Source: Caldicellulosiruptor saccharolyticus DSM 8903
GTDB lineage: Bacteria; Bacillota; Thermoanaerobacteria; Caldicellulosiruptorales; Caldicellulosiruptoraceae
Assembly (NCBI RefSeq): GCF_000016545.1
Contig: NC_009437.1
Location: forward strand, 1,653,501 to 1,717,500
Direction: 5' to 3'
DNA: 64,000 nt
The notes beneath the pieces were generated by a model that was not told where the DNA came from, ran no database searches, and was given only the letters and a program-made list of their open reading frames with translations. Shown in pieces: positions 1 through 7,252 of the stretch; positions within the stretch are counted from its first letter, which is position 1; each line of letters begins with the position of its first letter. A program made the translations under genes and the position numbers.

Positions 1-1056
1 AGAATTACAAAATATGGTCAGGTGAGGAAAGATGAATTAAGAGAATTAGAAAATCAAGTTGTTCAAAGTTTTATGTATATCAAAGTTCATTCATTAGAAA
101 AGGAAATAGAGGAAATGATAAAAAAGTGCTACCAAGACTTTATTGAAAAGTATGTAAAAGAGAAGATCAAAACTTCAGTTATTTTAAAGACAATGGATGA
201 TACTTTCTCTCAGATTTCAATGCTATTTATGTATATCTTGGGCAGTTATTTTATGTTAAGAAATAAAATTTCCTTGGGAGATTTTATAAAAATAGCTGGA
301 TATTCAATTTTGATAAAGGGAATGATAAATTACATCATTAATACGATTAACCAGTTTTATAAACTTAAAATATTCTCAAAGAGGATATTAGATTTAATAA
401 ACTCTCCAGAAAGATATGGAGGAAAAGTACTAACAAAGGATATAGAAATTGTAGAGATAAAAAATATAGGATATAGGTTTGATAAAGATTATATTTTCAA
501 GAATATTTCTCTTGACATAAAAAAAGGAGATAAAGTAGTAATAATAGGTGAAAATGGGTCTGGAAAGACTACTTTTTTAAAAATTCTTTTGGGTTTCTAT
601 GAGGACTATGAAGGTGAAATTTACATTAATGGGATTGAACTCAAGGAAATAAATTTAGAGAGTTTAAGAGAAAGTATTGGGTATTGTTCTCAACAGCCAT
701 TTATATTTAACTTTTCAGTGGAAGATAATATCAAGATGGTGAAATTCAACAAAGAAATAAATACTTTAGAGAGCGTTATGAAAAAACTAATGTTGGAAGA
801 AATAAAAGACAAACGTGCGGGTGATAATGGAATTTATTTATCAGGTGGGCAAAAACAACGAATTTCTCTTAGAAGAGCAATGCTCAAAGGGAGGCAATTT
901 TATTTGTTTGATGAAGTAACTGCAAATTTAGATGAAGAGGGGAAAAAAGTTATTTCCAGTTTACTAGAAGATCCAAACACTACTATTATTATGGTTACTC
1001 ATGAAAGGGACTTATTGAGATATTTTAATAAAATTTATCAAATTGATTTCAATTAA
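1..1056 (+). CDS. ABC exporter, membrane/ATPase fusion (5' end outside window)
   Basis: The reading frame is open from the first base, so the start lies upstream; the GTG at 22 is only the first in-window start-like codon. Counting from that GTG, residues 60-110 are hydrophobic and look like the last membrane helices of a type-IV ABC exporter. The nucleotide-binding domain follows: Walker A GENGSGKTT (about 176-184), Q-loop near YCSQQPF, signature LSGGQKQR (273-280), Walker B YLFDE (294-298), D-loop ANLD and H-loop His 327. All ATPase motifs are intact. Family knowledge: such fusions export peptides, lipids or drugs as dimers. The substrate cannot be read here, although the exported proteins downstream make a peptide plausible. 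The MMPL fragment begins about 30 bases after the stop. Confidence 0.88.
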   Translation, partial: RITKYGQVRKDELRELENQVVQSFMYIKVHSLEKEIEEMIKKCYQDFIEKYVKEKIKTSVILKTMDDTFSQISMLFMYILGSYFMLRNKISLGDFIKIAGYSILIKGMINYIINTINQFYKLKIFSKRILDLINSPERYGGKVLTKDIEIVEIKNIGYRFDKDYIFKNISLDIKKGDKVVIIGENGSGKTTFLKILLGFYEDYEGEIYINGIELKEINLESLRESIGYCSQQPFIFNFSVEDNIKMVKFNKEINTLESVMKKLMLEEIKDKRAGDNGIYLSGGQKQRISLRRAMLKGRQFYLFDEVTANLDEEGKKVISSLLEDPNTTIIMVTHERDLLRYFNKIYQIDFN

Positions 1057-1085
1057 ATTTTATTTTAGGAATATAATGTCATATA

Positions 1086-1493
1086 ATGAAAGTATATGAG
1101 GTTTTATATAATTACTTGATAAATTATATAAAAGATGAGAGTCTTCTATGGTATTTTCAAATACGAAGCACTCAACTGGGCAGTGCCATTTTTCACTTTG
1201 TTGTGTTCTTAGCTTTGGGTATAGAGTACAGTGTATTTTTGCTGATAAGGTTTTATGAATATAAAGACTTAGAGATAAACGAGGCGCTCAGGCTTACCTC
1301 GGCAAATATAGGGCATGTTGTAACCTCAGCTGCTATAATCTTAGCCGGCACATTTGCGGCAATGCTGCCATCTGGGATTTTGACATTAATGCAGGTTTCA
1401 ATCTGTGTTGTGATAGGTCTTGTTCTGCTTGCATTTTTCCTTTTGCCGTTTTTGTTCAATAGTTTGATGAGGGTAAAAAGGGATATAGTTTAA
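1086..1493 (+). pseudogene. 3' fragment of an MMPL/RND-type exporter gene (copy 1)
   Basis: The 135-residue product ends with three hydrophobic segments containing GIEYSVFLLIRFYEY, then LTSANIGHVVTSAAIILAG, then a long hydrophobic run. This matches the C-terminal membrane bundle of MMPL family exporters, which are normally about 700 residues or more. Nothing upstream resembles the rest of such a protein; the first 45 or so residues look like joined junk. I read it as a stranded 3' end. The part from 1341 onward is repeated without a mismatch at 3618. It is followed by a clean terminator, as expected for the end of a former operon. A short expressed membrane protein cannot be excluded. Confidence 0.6.
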
Positions 1494-1514
1494 AAGTGAC
1501 CTAAAGATAATTAG

Positions 1515-1547
1515 AAAGCTGCTACCGGAAAGGTGGCAGCTTTTTAT
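1515..1547 (+). terminator. Rho-independent terminator after MMPL fragment, copy 1
   Basis: The stem AAAGCTGCTACC pairs with GGTGGCAGCTTT around the loop GGAAA, and the T-rich tail TTTTTATTT follows. It sits about 20 bases after the fragment's stop. It separates upstream transcription from the promoter at 1656. Confidence 0.85.
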
Positions 1548-1655
1548 TTACATGGAAATGTAAGAAAATTCAAGGGATTTAAAGATATTTGAAAAAAGAG
1601 AGAGCTTACAGCTGAAAAATGCTAAAAAATTGATTAAAAAAAGTAAAAAACGCGT

Positions 1656-1684
1656 TTGACAAAATAAAATTACCAATGTAGAAT
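1656..1684 (+). promoter_or_regulatory. SigA-type promoter of the toxin-like cassette
   Basis: TTGACA (1656-1661) and TAGAAT (1679-1684) are 17 bases apart, with A-rich sequence just upstream. Transcription would begin near 1691, giving a leader of about 215 nt before the ATG at 1906. The interval 1494-1905 contains no gene: it holds the terminator, this promoter and the leader. Confidence 0.8.
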
Positions 1685-1841
1685 TTAGGCAAAGATAGTA
1701 AGGTGGATATTAATAGATATAACAATTTATACAATGTCTTATCAAAATAATATAGTTTATATACCACCAGGTTGATTTGCTATTTGGTATTAGACCTGTA
1801 TATGATTAAAATTATTTCTTGAGAGGTTATAGTTTACAATG

Positions 1842-1876
1842 GCATCAACCTCTCATGGGTGCTCATGAAGGGATGC
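1842..1876 (+). promoter_or_regulatory. Conserved leader hairpin, copy 1
   Basis: As RNA this folds into GCAUC/GAUGC, a two-base bulge, CCU/AGG, a small internal loop, CAUGG/UCAUG and a four-base loop GUGC. It ends about 15 bases before the AGGAGG ribosome binding site (1891-1896) of the gene at 1906. The third copy at 7616 differs at several positions, yet every pair is kept through GC/GU exchange. This favours an RNA structure, although the core is also palindromic as DNA. It matches no riboswitch family I recognise. Confidence 0.55.
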
Positions 1877-1905
1877 AAAATAAAATAGGTAGGAGGAATA
1901 AGAAT

Positions 1906-2775
1906 ATGAAAAACCGTAAAAAGAAGGTAGCTTTTTTAAGTATTATGACGAGTTTTGTATTTATATTTAATGTATTTAACTTCTCTTTGTCATATGCTGA
2001 AGATGAAAAATATAAGATAGTTGGCAACTATACATTGCAAGATAGTAAATTGATAGAAAGTTTGCTCAATATTAATAGTCTTGTGCTAAAAAGTCCCAAA
2101 AATTATTTAAGGATTAATGATGATGGAAGTATTACTGTCAATGAATCAATAAAAGATATAGTCAAAGACGATAATTTAATATTGAAGTATAAAGAATGCA
2201 TAAAATACCTTAACTTAGCTATAGAGGAAGGAATTATAGAAGTAAAAGATGATTTTAGTATACAGCTTTCAAAAAATATACAACTAAAAAATAAAAGTGT
2301 AAAAAGCGATAAAAATTCAATTGTTATTCAGCGTGATCCAGATGAGCCAGAGCGTGTATATTTGATAGAAATGTGCAGAGCTAATGTAAATGAATTGAAC
2401 GGTATTTATTTATCAACATTAATTATTAGTGGAAATGCTGCCTTAGCGTATTCTGCAAAAGTTGCATATTGGACATCTAAAGTAAGAGAAGGTGGTGATT
2501 GGGATTACAAAAGAATATATGGATGGAATAAATTATATAAAATCGTTGTTGATGGTAAGATAGAGTATATACATGGAGAAGATATTGGTAATATTCATTA
2601 TGGATATACAGGTAGATCATTACCTCTTCCAGCAGAAGTTTTATGTTCAGCTGCTGGACTTGCTCAAATATTAACTGGAAATTTTAAAATTTCTTGGTAT
2701 AATAGCTATTTTGATGATCCGAAAGATCAAGAAGCAATTAGGAAAGGGATATCATGGTATGAGCAAGGTTTATAA
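1906..2775 (+). CDS. Secreted protein with polymorphic toxin type 44-like domain
   Basis: The start is ATG 1906, placed by AGGAGG nine bases upstream; an in-frame TTG at 1819 would put the leader hairpin inside the coding region. Product: 289 residues. A basic N-terminus and hydrophobic core (residues 1-31, cleavage probably after SYA) form a signal peptide. A poorly conserved middle section follows. The C-terminal 100 or so residues carry GGDWDYKR, HGEDIGNIHYGYTGR and, near the end, DDPKDQEAIRKGI, the pattern I associate with the Ntox44 / polymorphic toxin type 44 family. Family knowledge: such domains are predicted peptidoglycan- or cell-directed toxins; the catalytic mechanism is not established to my knowledge. 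The gene overlaps its downstream partner by 17 bases, as in toxin-immunity pairs. The domain call rests on motif recall and is the main uncertainty. Confidence 0.6.
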   Translation: MKNRKKKVAFLSIMTSFVFIFNVFNFSLSYAEDEKYKIVGNYTLQDSKLIESLLNINSLVLKSPKNYLRINDDGSITVNESIKDIVKDDNLILKYKECIKYLNLAIEEGIIEVKDDFSIQLSKNIQLKNKSVKSDKNSIVIQRDPDEPERVYLIEMCRANVNELNGIYLSTLIISGNAALAYSAKVAYWTSKVREGGDWDYKRIYGWNKLYKIVVDGKIEYIHGEDIGNIHYGYTGRSLPLPAEVLCSAAGLAQILTGNFKISWYNSYFDDPKDQEAIRKGISWYEQGL

Positions 2776-3184
2776 ATCTAATGGTTCAGCTGAAGTAAAC
2801 AAAGGTTCTTTTAAAAGAATATTAATCAAATTATTGATGACAATATTAATGCTCATATTATTATTTACTTTATTTGTCTGCTGGCGATTTTTTGATATGA
2901 ACATGCTTCCGCATGGCGAATTTTTAAGTGAATCTTTATCCCCTGATGGAAAATATAAAATTAAATTTTACTTAATCAATGGTGGTGCAACAACAGCATA
3001 TGGAGTTAGAGGAGAGCTGTGTTATAAAAGTGGCTTAAAAATTAGAAACATATACTGGGATTACCCGGAAGATAGAGCTGATGTTAGATGGATAAATAAT
3101 CATGTAGTTATAATTAATGGTCACAGATTAGACATTTTTAAAGACTCTTTTGATTGGAGAAAAGAACCTGTAAAAAGGCGATAG
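2759..3184 (+). CDS. DUF5412-like membrane-anchored protein (candidate immunity partner), copy 1
   Basis: The start ATG 2759 lies inside the toxin-like gene, 17 bases before its stop, behind the purine-rich stretch AGGAAAGGG; this arrangement suggests translational coupling. Product: 141 residues with one membrane helix (about 21-45) and an outside-facing domain. The domain contains LSESLSPDGKYKIKFYLING, GGATTAYGVRGEL, NIYWDYPED and VVIINGHRLDIFKDSFD, which I recognise as the DUF5412 pattern from Bacillus-type proteins. No function is established for the family. Compared with its paralogue at 4286, a one-base deletion in the last codons shifts the frame and trims about 15 residues. A role in immunity is inferred only from overlap, topology and retention of the duplicate. 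Confidence 0.62.
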   Translation: MSKVYKSNGSAEVNKGSFKRILIKLLMTILMLILLFTLFVCWRFFDMNMLPHGEFLSESLSPDGKYKIKFYLINGGATTAYGVRGELCYKSGLKIRNIYWDYPEDRADVRWINNHVVIINGHRLDIFKDSFDWRKEPVKRR

Positions 3185-3260
3185 AACAATTTTGAATAAA
3201 AAACAAAAATCTCAGGGAAAGTGAGCAGAGTATTTTTTCGCTATAGAATTTTTCTTAAGC

Positions 3261-3310
3261 TTAAATAGCCTGCAATCCTTTATTTTCAAAGATTTGCAGG
3301 TTATTTTTAT
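3261..3310 (+). terminator. Rho-independent terminator after copy 1 cassette
   Basis: TAGCCTGCAA pairs with TTGCAGGTTA around an AT-rich loop, and TTTTTATTT follows. The rest of 3185-3509 is AT-rich, and I see no gene, tRNA-like fold or clear promoter in it. Confidence 0.75.
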
Positions 3311-3509
3311 TTCAGCAATCTACAAAAGTCCCTTTGTAAAAATAAAGGCGATTTTTTCTTTTTTTGTAATATAATTTTATGGGTAAATTTGATAAAATGT
3401 ATAGATACGTAAAGGAACAAAAATTAGGCTCTATGTCATAATATGATTGTATTTAAGGATAAATGGATAGAGAAGGAAAGGAAAAGTATACTTTAGAATA
3501 AACTGCAGT

Positions 3510-3770
3510 GTGTTCTTGCTGATAAGATTTTATGAATATAAAGACTTGGAGATAAACAAAGCACTGAGACTTACCTCAGCAAACATTGGTCATGTTGTAA
3601 CATCCGCGGTGATAATTTTAGCCGGCACATTTGCGGCAATGCTGCCATCTGGGATTTTGACATTAATGCAGGTTTCAATCTGTGTTGTGATAGGTCTTGT
3701 TCTGCTTGCATTTTTCCTTTTGCCGTTTTTGTTCAATAGTTTGATGAGGGTAAAAAGGGATATAGTTTAA
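3510..3770 (+). pseudogene. 3' fragment of an MMPL/RND-type exporter gene (copy 2)
   Basis: The 86-residue frame, with only a GTG as possible start, encodes the same end segment as the fragment at 1086. The first 30 codons have several silent or conservative differences (for example EAL versus KAL); everything from 3618 onward is identical. There is no convincing ribosome binding site. The upstream sequence shares nothing with an MMPL gene, so this is a duplicated remnant carried along with the cassette behind it. Confidence 0.65.
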
Positions 3771-3791
3771 AAGTGACCTAAAGATAATTAG

Positions 3792-3824
3792 AAAGCTGCT
3801 ACCGGAAAGGTGGCAGCTTTTTAT
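3792..3824 (+). terminator. Rho-independent terminator after MMPL fragment, copy 2
   Basis: This is the same stem, loop and T-tail as at 1515, within the identical repeat. Confidence 0.85.
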
Positions 3825-3932
3825 TTACATGGAAATGTAAGAAAATTCAAGGGATTTAAAGATATTTGAAAAAAGAGAGAGCTTACAGCTGAAAAATGCT
3901 AAAAAATTGATTAAAAAAAGTAAAAAACGCGT

Positions 3933-3961
3933 TTGACAAAATAAAATTACCAATGTAGAAT
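3933..3961 (+). promoter_or_regulatory. SigA-type promoter of the copy 2 cassette
   Basis: TTGACA (3933-3938) and TAGAAT (3956-3961) have the same 17-base spacer as copy 1. The promoter is unmutated, so the remaining partner gene at 4286 is probably still transcribed. The interval 3771-4285 has no intact gene: it holds a terminator, this promoter, the leader and the toxin-like remnant. Confidence 0.78.
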
Positions 3962-4118
3962 TTAGGCAAAGATAGTAAGGTGGATATTAATAGATATAAC
4001 AATTTATACAATGTCTTATCAAAATAATATAGTTTATATACCACCAGGTTGATTTGCTATTTGGTATTAGACCTGTATATGATTAAAATTATTTCTTGAG
4101 AGGTTATAGTTTACAATG

Positions 4119-4154
4119 GCATCAACCTCTCATGGGTGCTCATGATAGGGATGC
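4119..4154 (+). promoter_or_regulatory. Leader hairpin, copy 2 (one-base insertion)
   Basis: It is identical to copy 1 except for an extra T after CTCATGA on the 3' side, which enlarges the internal loop but leaves the GCATC/GATGC closing stem. The AGGAGG site that follows in copy 1 is degraded here, consistent with loss of the gene it served. Confidence 0.5.
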
Positions 4155-4194
4155 AAAATAAAATAAGTAATAAGAATTTAAAAAACTTGTTTAA

Positions 4195-4302
4195 ATATTA
4201 ACTGGCAATTTTAGAATTTCATGGTGTAATAGCTATTTTGATGATCCGAATGATCAAGAAGCAATTAGGAAAGGGATATCATGGTATGAGCAAGGTTTAT
4301 AA
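4195..4302 (+). pseudogene. Remnant of the toxin-like gene (last 35 codons)
   Basis: These bases encode the same C-terminal end as the gene at 1906, including SYFDDPNDQEAIRKG and the same stop codon, with only a few substitutions. All upstream coding sequence, including the signal peptide and WDYKR/HGE motifs, is absent. The frame is intact and still overlaps the partner gene by 17 bases. The retained piece contains the partner's ribosome binding region, which may be why it survived. Confidence 0.85.
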
Positions 4303-4753
4303 ATCTAATGGTTCAGCTGAAGTAAACAATGGTTCTTTTAAAAGAATATTAATCAAATTACTGAAAACAATATTAATGCTTATATTATTATTTTCTTTTT
4401 TTGTCTACTGGCTATTTTTTGATATAAACAGACTTCCGCATGGCGAATTTTTAAGTGAATCTTTATCCCCTGATGGAAAATATAAAATTAAATTTTACTT
4501 AATCAATGGTGGTGCAACAACAGCATATGGAGTTAGAGGAGAGCTGTGTTATAAAAATGGCTTAAAAATTAGAAACATATACTGGAACTACCCGGAAGAT
4601 AAAGCTGATGTTAAATGGATAAATAATCATGTAGTTATAATTAATGGTCACAGATTAGACATTTTTAAAGACTCTTTTGATTTTAGAAAAGAATCTTTAA
4701 AAAGGCTGATAGAAAAACTTCGAAGTAAAAAACAAAAATTTCACGGTAAGTGA
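4286..4753 (+). CDS. DUF5412-like membrane-anchored protein (candidate orphan immunity), copy 2
   Basis: This 155-residue paralogue of the protein at 2759 has the same start context, one N-terminal membrane helix and the same outside domain (SPDGKYKIKFYLING, GGATTAYGVRGEL, INGHRLDIFKDSFD). Differences cluster in the membrane helix and near the end. Its C-terminus continues with a basic tail (KRLIEKLRSKKQKFHGK) that copy 1 lost by frameshift, so copy 2 looks like the ancestral length. It stands without a complete toxin-like partner, under an intact duplicated promoter. Family function is unknown; the immunity idea is inference. Confidence 0.62.
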   Translation: MSKVYKSNGSAEVNNGSFKRILIKLLKTILMLILLFSFFVYWLFFDINRLPHGEFLSESLSPDGKYKIKFYLINGGATTAYGVRGELCYKNGLKIRNIYWNYPEDKADVKWINNHVVIINGHRLDIFKDSFDFRKESLKRLIEKLRSKKQKFHGK

Positions 4754-4757
4754 TTAA

Positions 4758-5545
4758 GGCGGTGATGTTTTTGTATTGTTGCCGTGTGAAAAGAATGTAT
4801 ATGTATTAAAAGTCGATTCATGGATGACAAGTGAGCAGTATATCAAATATAAAGAATCATTAGGGGTAGAAGATAATTATAATAGATAACAGAAACAATG
4901 TTATACAATTTGATGGAAAGACTCAAGACAGTACAAATAGTCTAAGTGGTTCTAATATAATTAATTCAAGTATAAGTACTTCAAGTCTAACGAGAGATCA
5001 AATAATGTCTGTTGCTTACCAATACAATAATCACAAATGGTATTGTTCGAAACAAAATTATGATGGTACAAAGGCAGCAAATCCTAATTTGTGGCGAAGA
5101 CCATGTTTTATAACATCGTATAATACTTACTATTATTAGGTACCATATTGTTGGGGTGGTGGACATTCTATCAGAGTTTGAACAAAAGATTAAGGATGGT
5201 TATGCTGCAGGAAATGTTTATACAAATACTAGTTCATATCTGAATGGAACAACTGGAGTCGATTGTGCGGGTTTTGTTAGTAAATGCTGGGGAATGTCTG
5301 GTAGATGGAGTACTTATGATATAATGAAATATTGTAAAAATATCAGTTTTAATGCTTTGCAAAAAGGAAATGCTTTATGTAACAGTGGTCATGCTATGTT
5401 ATTTTATCAAAAGGATGCTTATGGCAACTATATAGTGTATGAGAGCACAACTGGAGGTTATGATCGGGTTATTCATCGCGCGCGAAGTAAGTCTGATGTA
5501 GAAAGTTTATATAGAGCATACAAATGTCCTTTTGTATCGAATTAA
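4758..5545 (+). pseudogene. Broken NlpC/P60-like cysteine amidase gene
   Basis: The longest intact piece (5156-5545, 129 codons) holds TTGVDCAGFVSKCWG with the likely catalytic Cys 37, and SGHAMLFY with the likely His 79, typical of a secreted NlpC/P60-like family. Just upstream, 4870-5141 encodes the start of the same domain (LTRDQIMSVAYQY, NHKWYCSKQNYDG, WRRPCF). It then meets an in-frame TAG, and VPYCWGGG continues before a frame change around 5150-5156. A further piece at 4758-4868 lies in yet another frame and may or may not belong. At least one stop and one frameshift therefore interrupt the gene. The domain piece could still be made from the GTG at 5156, but it would lack the N-terminal lobe and any signal peptide. 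Confidence 0.7.
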
Positions 5546-5583
5546 GTATATTTTTGTTGATTGCATTATGCATGATAGTGATG

Positions 5584-5630
5584 CCTCTCTTGTGGTTATA
5601 TATTTAATTGACCACAAGAGAGGATTTTCA
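5584..5630 (+). terminator. Strong hairpin terminator after the broken amidase gene
   Basis: CCTCTCTTGTGGT (5584-5596) pairs perfectly with ACCACAAGAGAGG (5611-5623) around a 14-base AT loop, and ATTTTCATATTT follows. The 13-bp stem is unusually strong for this region; the T-tract is modest. Confidence 0.75.
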
Positions 5631-5689
5631 TATTTCTTGTCTTTAAATTTATTAAGATTGTGATGTTAAGCAAATCTACTAAAAACGTA

Positions 5690-5718
5690 TTGAATAAAAG
5701 TTAGTATTAAAGTAAAAT
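5690..5718 (+). promoter_or_regulatory. Promoter of the propeller-like gene at 5760
   Basis: TTGAAT (5690-5695) and TAAAAT (5713-5718) are separated by 17 bases. The start codon follows 41 bases later, with AAAGGATG as ribosome binding site. This leader lacks the hairpin found before 1906 and 7677. Confidence 0.65.
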
Positions 5719-5759
5719 ATAGTTAAGTTTTATAACAATAAAGAAAAGGATGTGAATAA

Positions 5760-6959
5760 ATGAAGTCAACTAATAAATTTGCAATGAAAAAATTTCTTTT
5801 TGCTGGACTGACATTTTTTGCAATAATATTAATAGGATTTTTGTATGCATATTTTCTTCAATTAGGTATTGAAAAAATAGGATATGTAAAAGTATTAAAT
5901 AACAAAAATCGAAATATATTATACGGAACCACGTTTGAGGGAAGACTTGTTGATAGCAAAGGGAATGATAAATTATTGTTTAAATTTAAAACATCCAATG
6001 CAGAGATTGACCAGAAATTAACGTTTTTCCCGCACAGATTTTTTTCATGGGGAAAAAATCATGTGGCTTATACGCAGAATCTTAAAGAAGTAATTCTGGT
6101 TGATTATAAAACCGGAAGAGAAGTGTATAAGCAAAAACTAAATGAGGGGATTGAGTTTATTAATGTAAACAAGGCTAAAGAAGAATTTGTAATAGCCACT
6201 GAAAAAGCACTGTACATACTGAAATATCGGAAGAAACAAGAAAATGATAAAAAATCCCCGTTCATATTGAAACGTGTAGCAGAAGGTAAATTTTGGTTTC
6301 CATCAATTTCAATTGATTCAAGGTATATAGTGTGTGGCGAAATAGCAAGTAATAATATTTTAGCTACATCGCTTGTCTTGTTTGATTTATTGAATAATAC
6401 TAAGAAAAAGCTTATCTCTGAAAAACTGGGAAATTTACCTTTAACACAAGATTATAGATTAATATATTCTACTGCCATAAGCAACGATAATAAGTGGGTT
6501 GTAATTAGCACTTCTTCATCGGGAACTCCACCTTATAGATATCTAACGGCTATAAATTTAAAAAGCGGATTAGTAAAAGAATTTGGTTCAAATACAGGGT
6601 TGTGCAACTCTCCAGGATGTTTTGTTTCAAGTGATAAATATATGTTTACACAGGGTGAACCAGAATACAGAGAATTTGGTGATTATTCTCCCATTATAGA
6701 ACCTTTTAGGTCTAAACCAGTAATTGTTGACCTGAATACTGGGAAATTGGAAATTGTTAATAATGTACCAAAAGACACAAATATTTACTGGCCTATATAT
6801 AAAAATGATAAAACAATTTATTTTATCGACAGAAAATACTATTCATTTGTTCCGAATAAGATTTTTGACACCAATATTTATAGACTAAAAAATAAAAAAT
6901 TTGAACTACTATTTCAGATAAAAGGCGGTATTGTAAGTTATGATGTGATTTCAAAGTGA
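5760..6959 (+). CDS. Membrane-anchored propeller-like protein, function unknown
   Basis: Product: 399 residues. One hydrophobic segment (about 12-33) acts as signal anchor. The remainder is rich in short beta-strand-like stretches and recurring phrases of the kind found in WD40/TolB-like propellers, for example TQNLKEVILVDYKTGREV, SISNDNKWVV and KPVIVDLNTGKLEIV. I cannot assign a named family or ligand. The start ATG 5760 has AAAGGATG upstream and its own promoter. It sits between two decayed genes in the accessory region. It resembles the protein at 8450 in size, topology and composition, and the two may be distant paralogues. Confidence 0.6.
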   Translation: MKSTNKFAMKKFLFAGLTFFAIILIGFLYAYFLQLGIEKIGYVKVLNNKNRNILYGTTFEGRLVDSKGNDKLLFKFKTSNAEIDQKLTFFPHRFFSWGKNHVAYTQNLKEVILVDYKTGREVYKQKLNEGIEFINVNKAKEEFVIATEKALYILKYRKKQENDKKSPFILKRVAEGKFWFPSISIDSRYIVCGEIASNNILATSLVLFDLLNNTKKKLISEKLGNLPLTQDYRLIYSTAISNDNKWVVISTSSSGTPPYRYLTAINLKSGLVKEFGSNTGLCNSPGCFVSSDKYMFTQGEPEYREFGDYSPIIEPFRSKPVIVDLNTGKLEIVNNVPKDTNIYWPIYKNDKTIYFIDRKYYSFVPNKIFDTNIYRLKNKKFELLFQIKGGIVSYDVISK

Positions 6960-6960
6960 A

Positions 6961-7252
6961 ACTTTTCTGAAAGGCAGAAAAAAGATTTATAAAAATGACC
7001 AAGTCATTTTTAAAACGTCTGATAGTGAGAGTATCCTCAAAGGTCCTTATATTTCAGAAGATAATGATATTGCATTCTACACGAAAGATATAAATTGCTG
7101 GAGACGAAATGAAGCTTAATATAGGCAAAGTTAAAGATGAAAAGATTGTAATAAATAAAAGAGTGAAATGGGACAAAGGAACTGGCGATATTAAGTTTTC
7201 TGGTAATTCCATTCAGTTTAAAAGTGACAGTGGGATAATAGAGTATAAATGA
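6961..7252 (+). pseudogene. Frameshifted remnant of a propeller-like gene
   Basis: Two short frames read as one protein if a shift is allowed near 7105. The first (6961-7116) encodes KKIYKNDQVIFKTSDSES and ISEDNDIAFYTKDINCW; the second (7109-7252, 47 codons from an ATG) encodes KLNIGKVKDEKIVINK and ends NSIQFKSDSGIIEYK. Composition resembles the flanking propeller-like proteins. Neither piece has a ribosome binding site and no start precedes the first. It probably is the end of a lost paralogue. Confidence 0.5.

Larger units (their letters stand above)
1341..1868 (+). repeat. Direct repeat, copy 1 (528 bp, identical to 3618-4145)
   Basis: Reading the two stretches side by side at an offset of 2,277 bases shows no mismatch over 528 bases. 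The repeat covers the 3' end of the MMPL fragment, a terminator, a SigA-type promoter, the leader and most of the leader hairpin. Similarity continues at lower identity on both sides, into the MMPL fragment upstream and the downstream genes. The pattern suggests a tandem duplication of a roughly 2.3-kb unit, recent or homogenised by gene conversion. Confidence 0.93.
3618..4145 (+). repeat. Direct repeat, copy 2 (528 bp, identical to 1341-1868)
   Basis: This is the second member of the perfect pair, ending inside the leader hairpin, where copy 2 gains one T. Downstream sequence then jumps to the last codons of the toxin-like gene, so the duplication came first and an internal deletion of that gene followed. 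Confidence 0.93.

Noticed and set aside
1842..1876. c-di-GMP (GEMM) or c-di-AMP riboswitch
   Set aside because: The conserved core sequences of those families are absent; only a simple hairpin is shared among the copies.
1819..1905. Longer start of the toxin-like gene at TTG 1819
   Set aside because: It would place the conserved leader hairpin and AGGAGG inside the coding region; ATG 1906 has correct spacing and begins a signal peptide.
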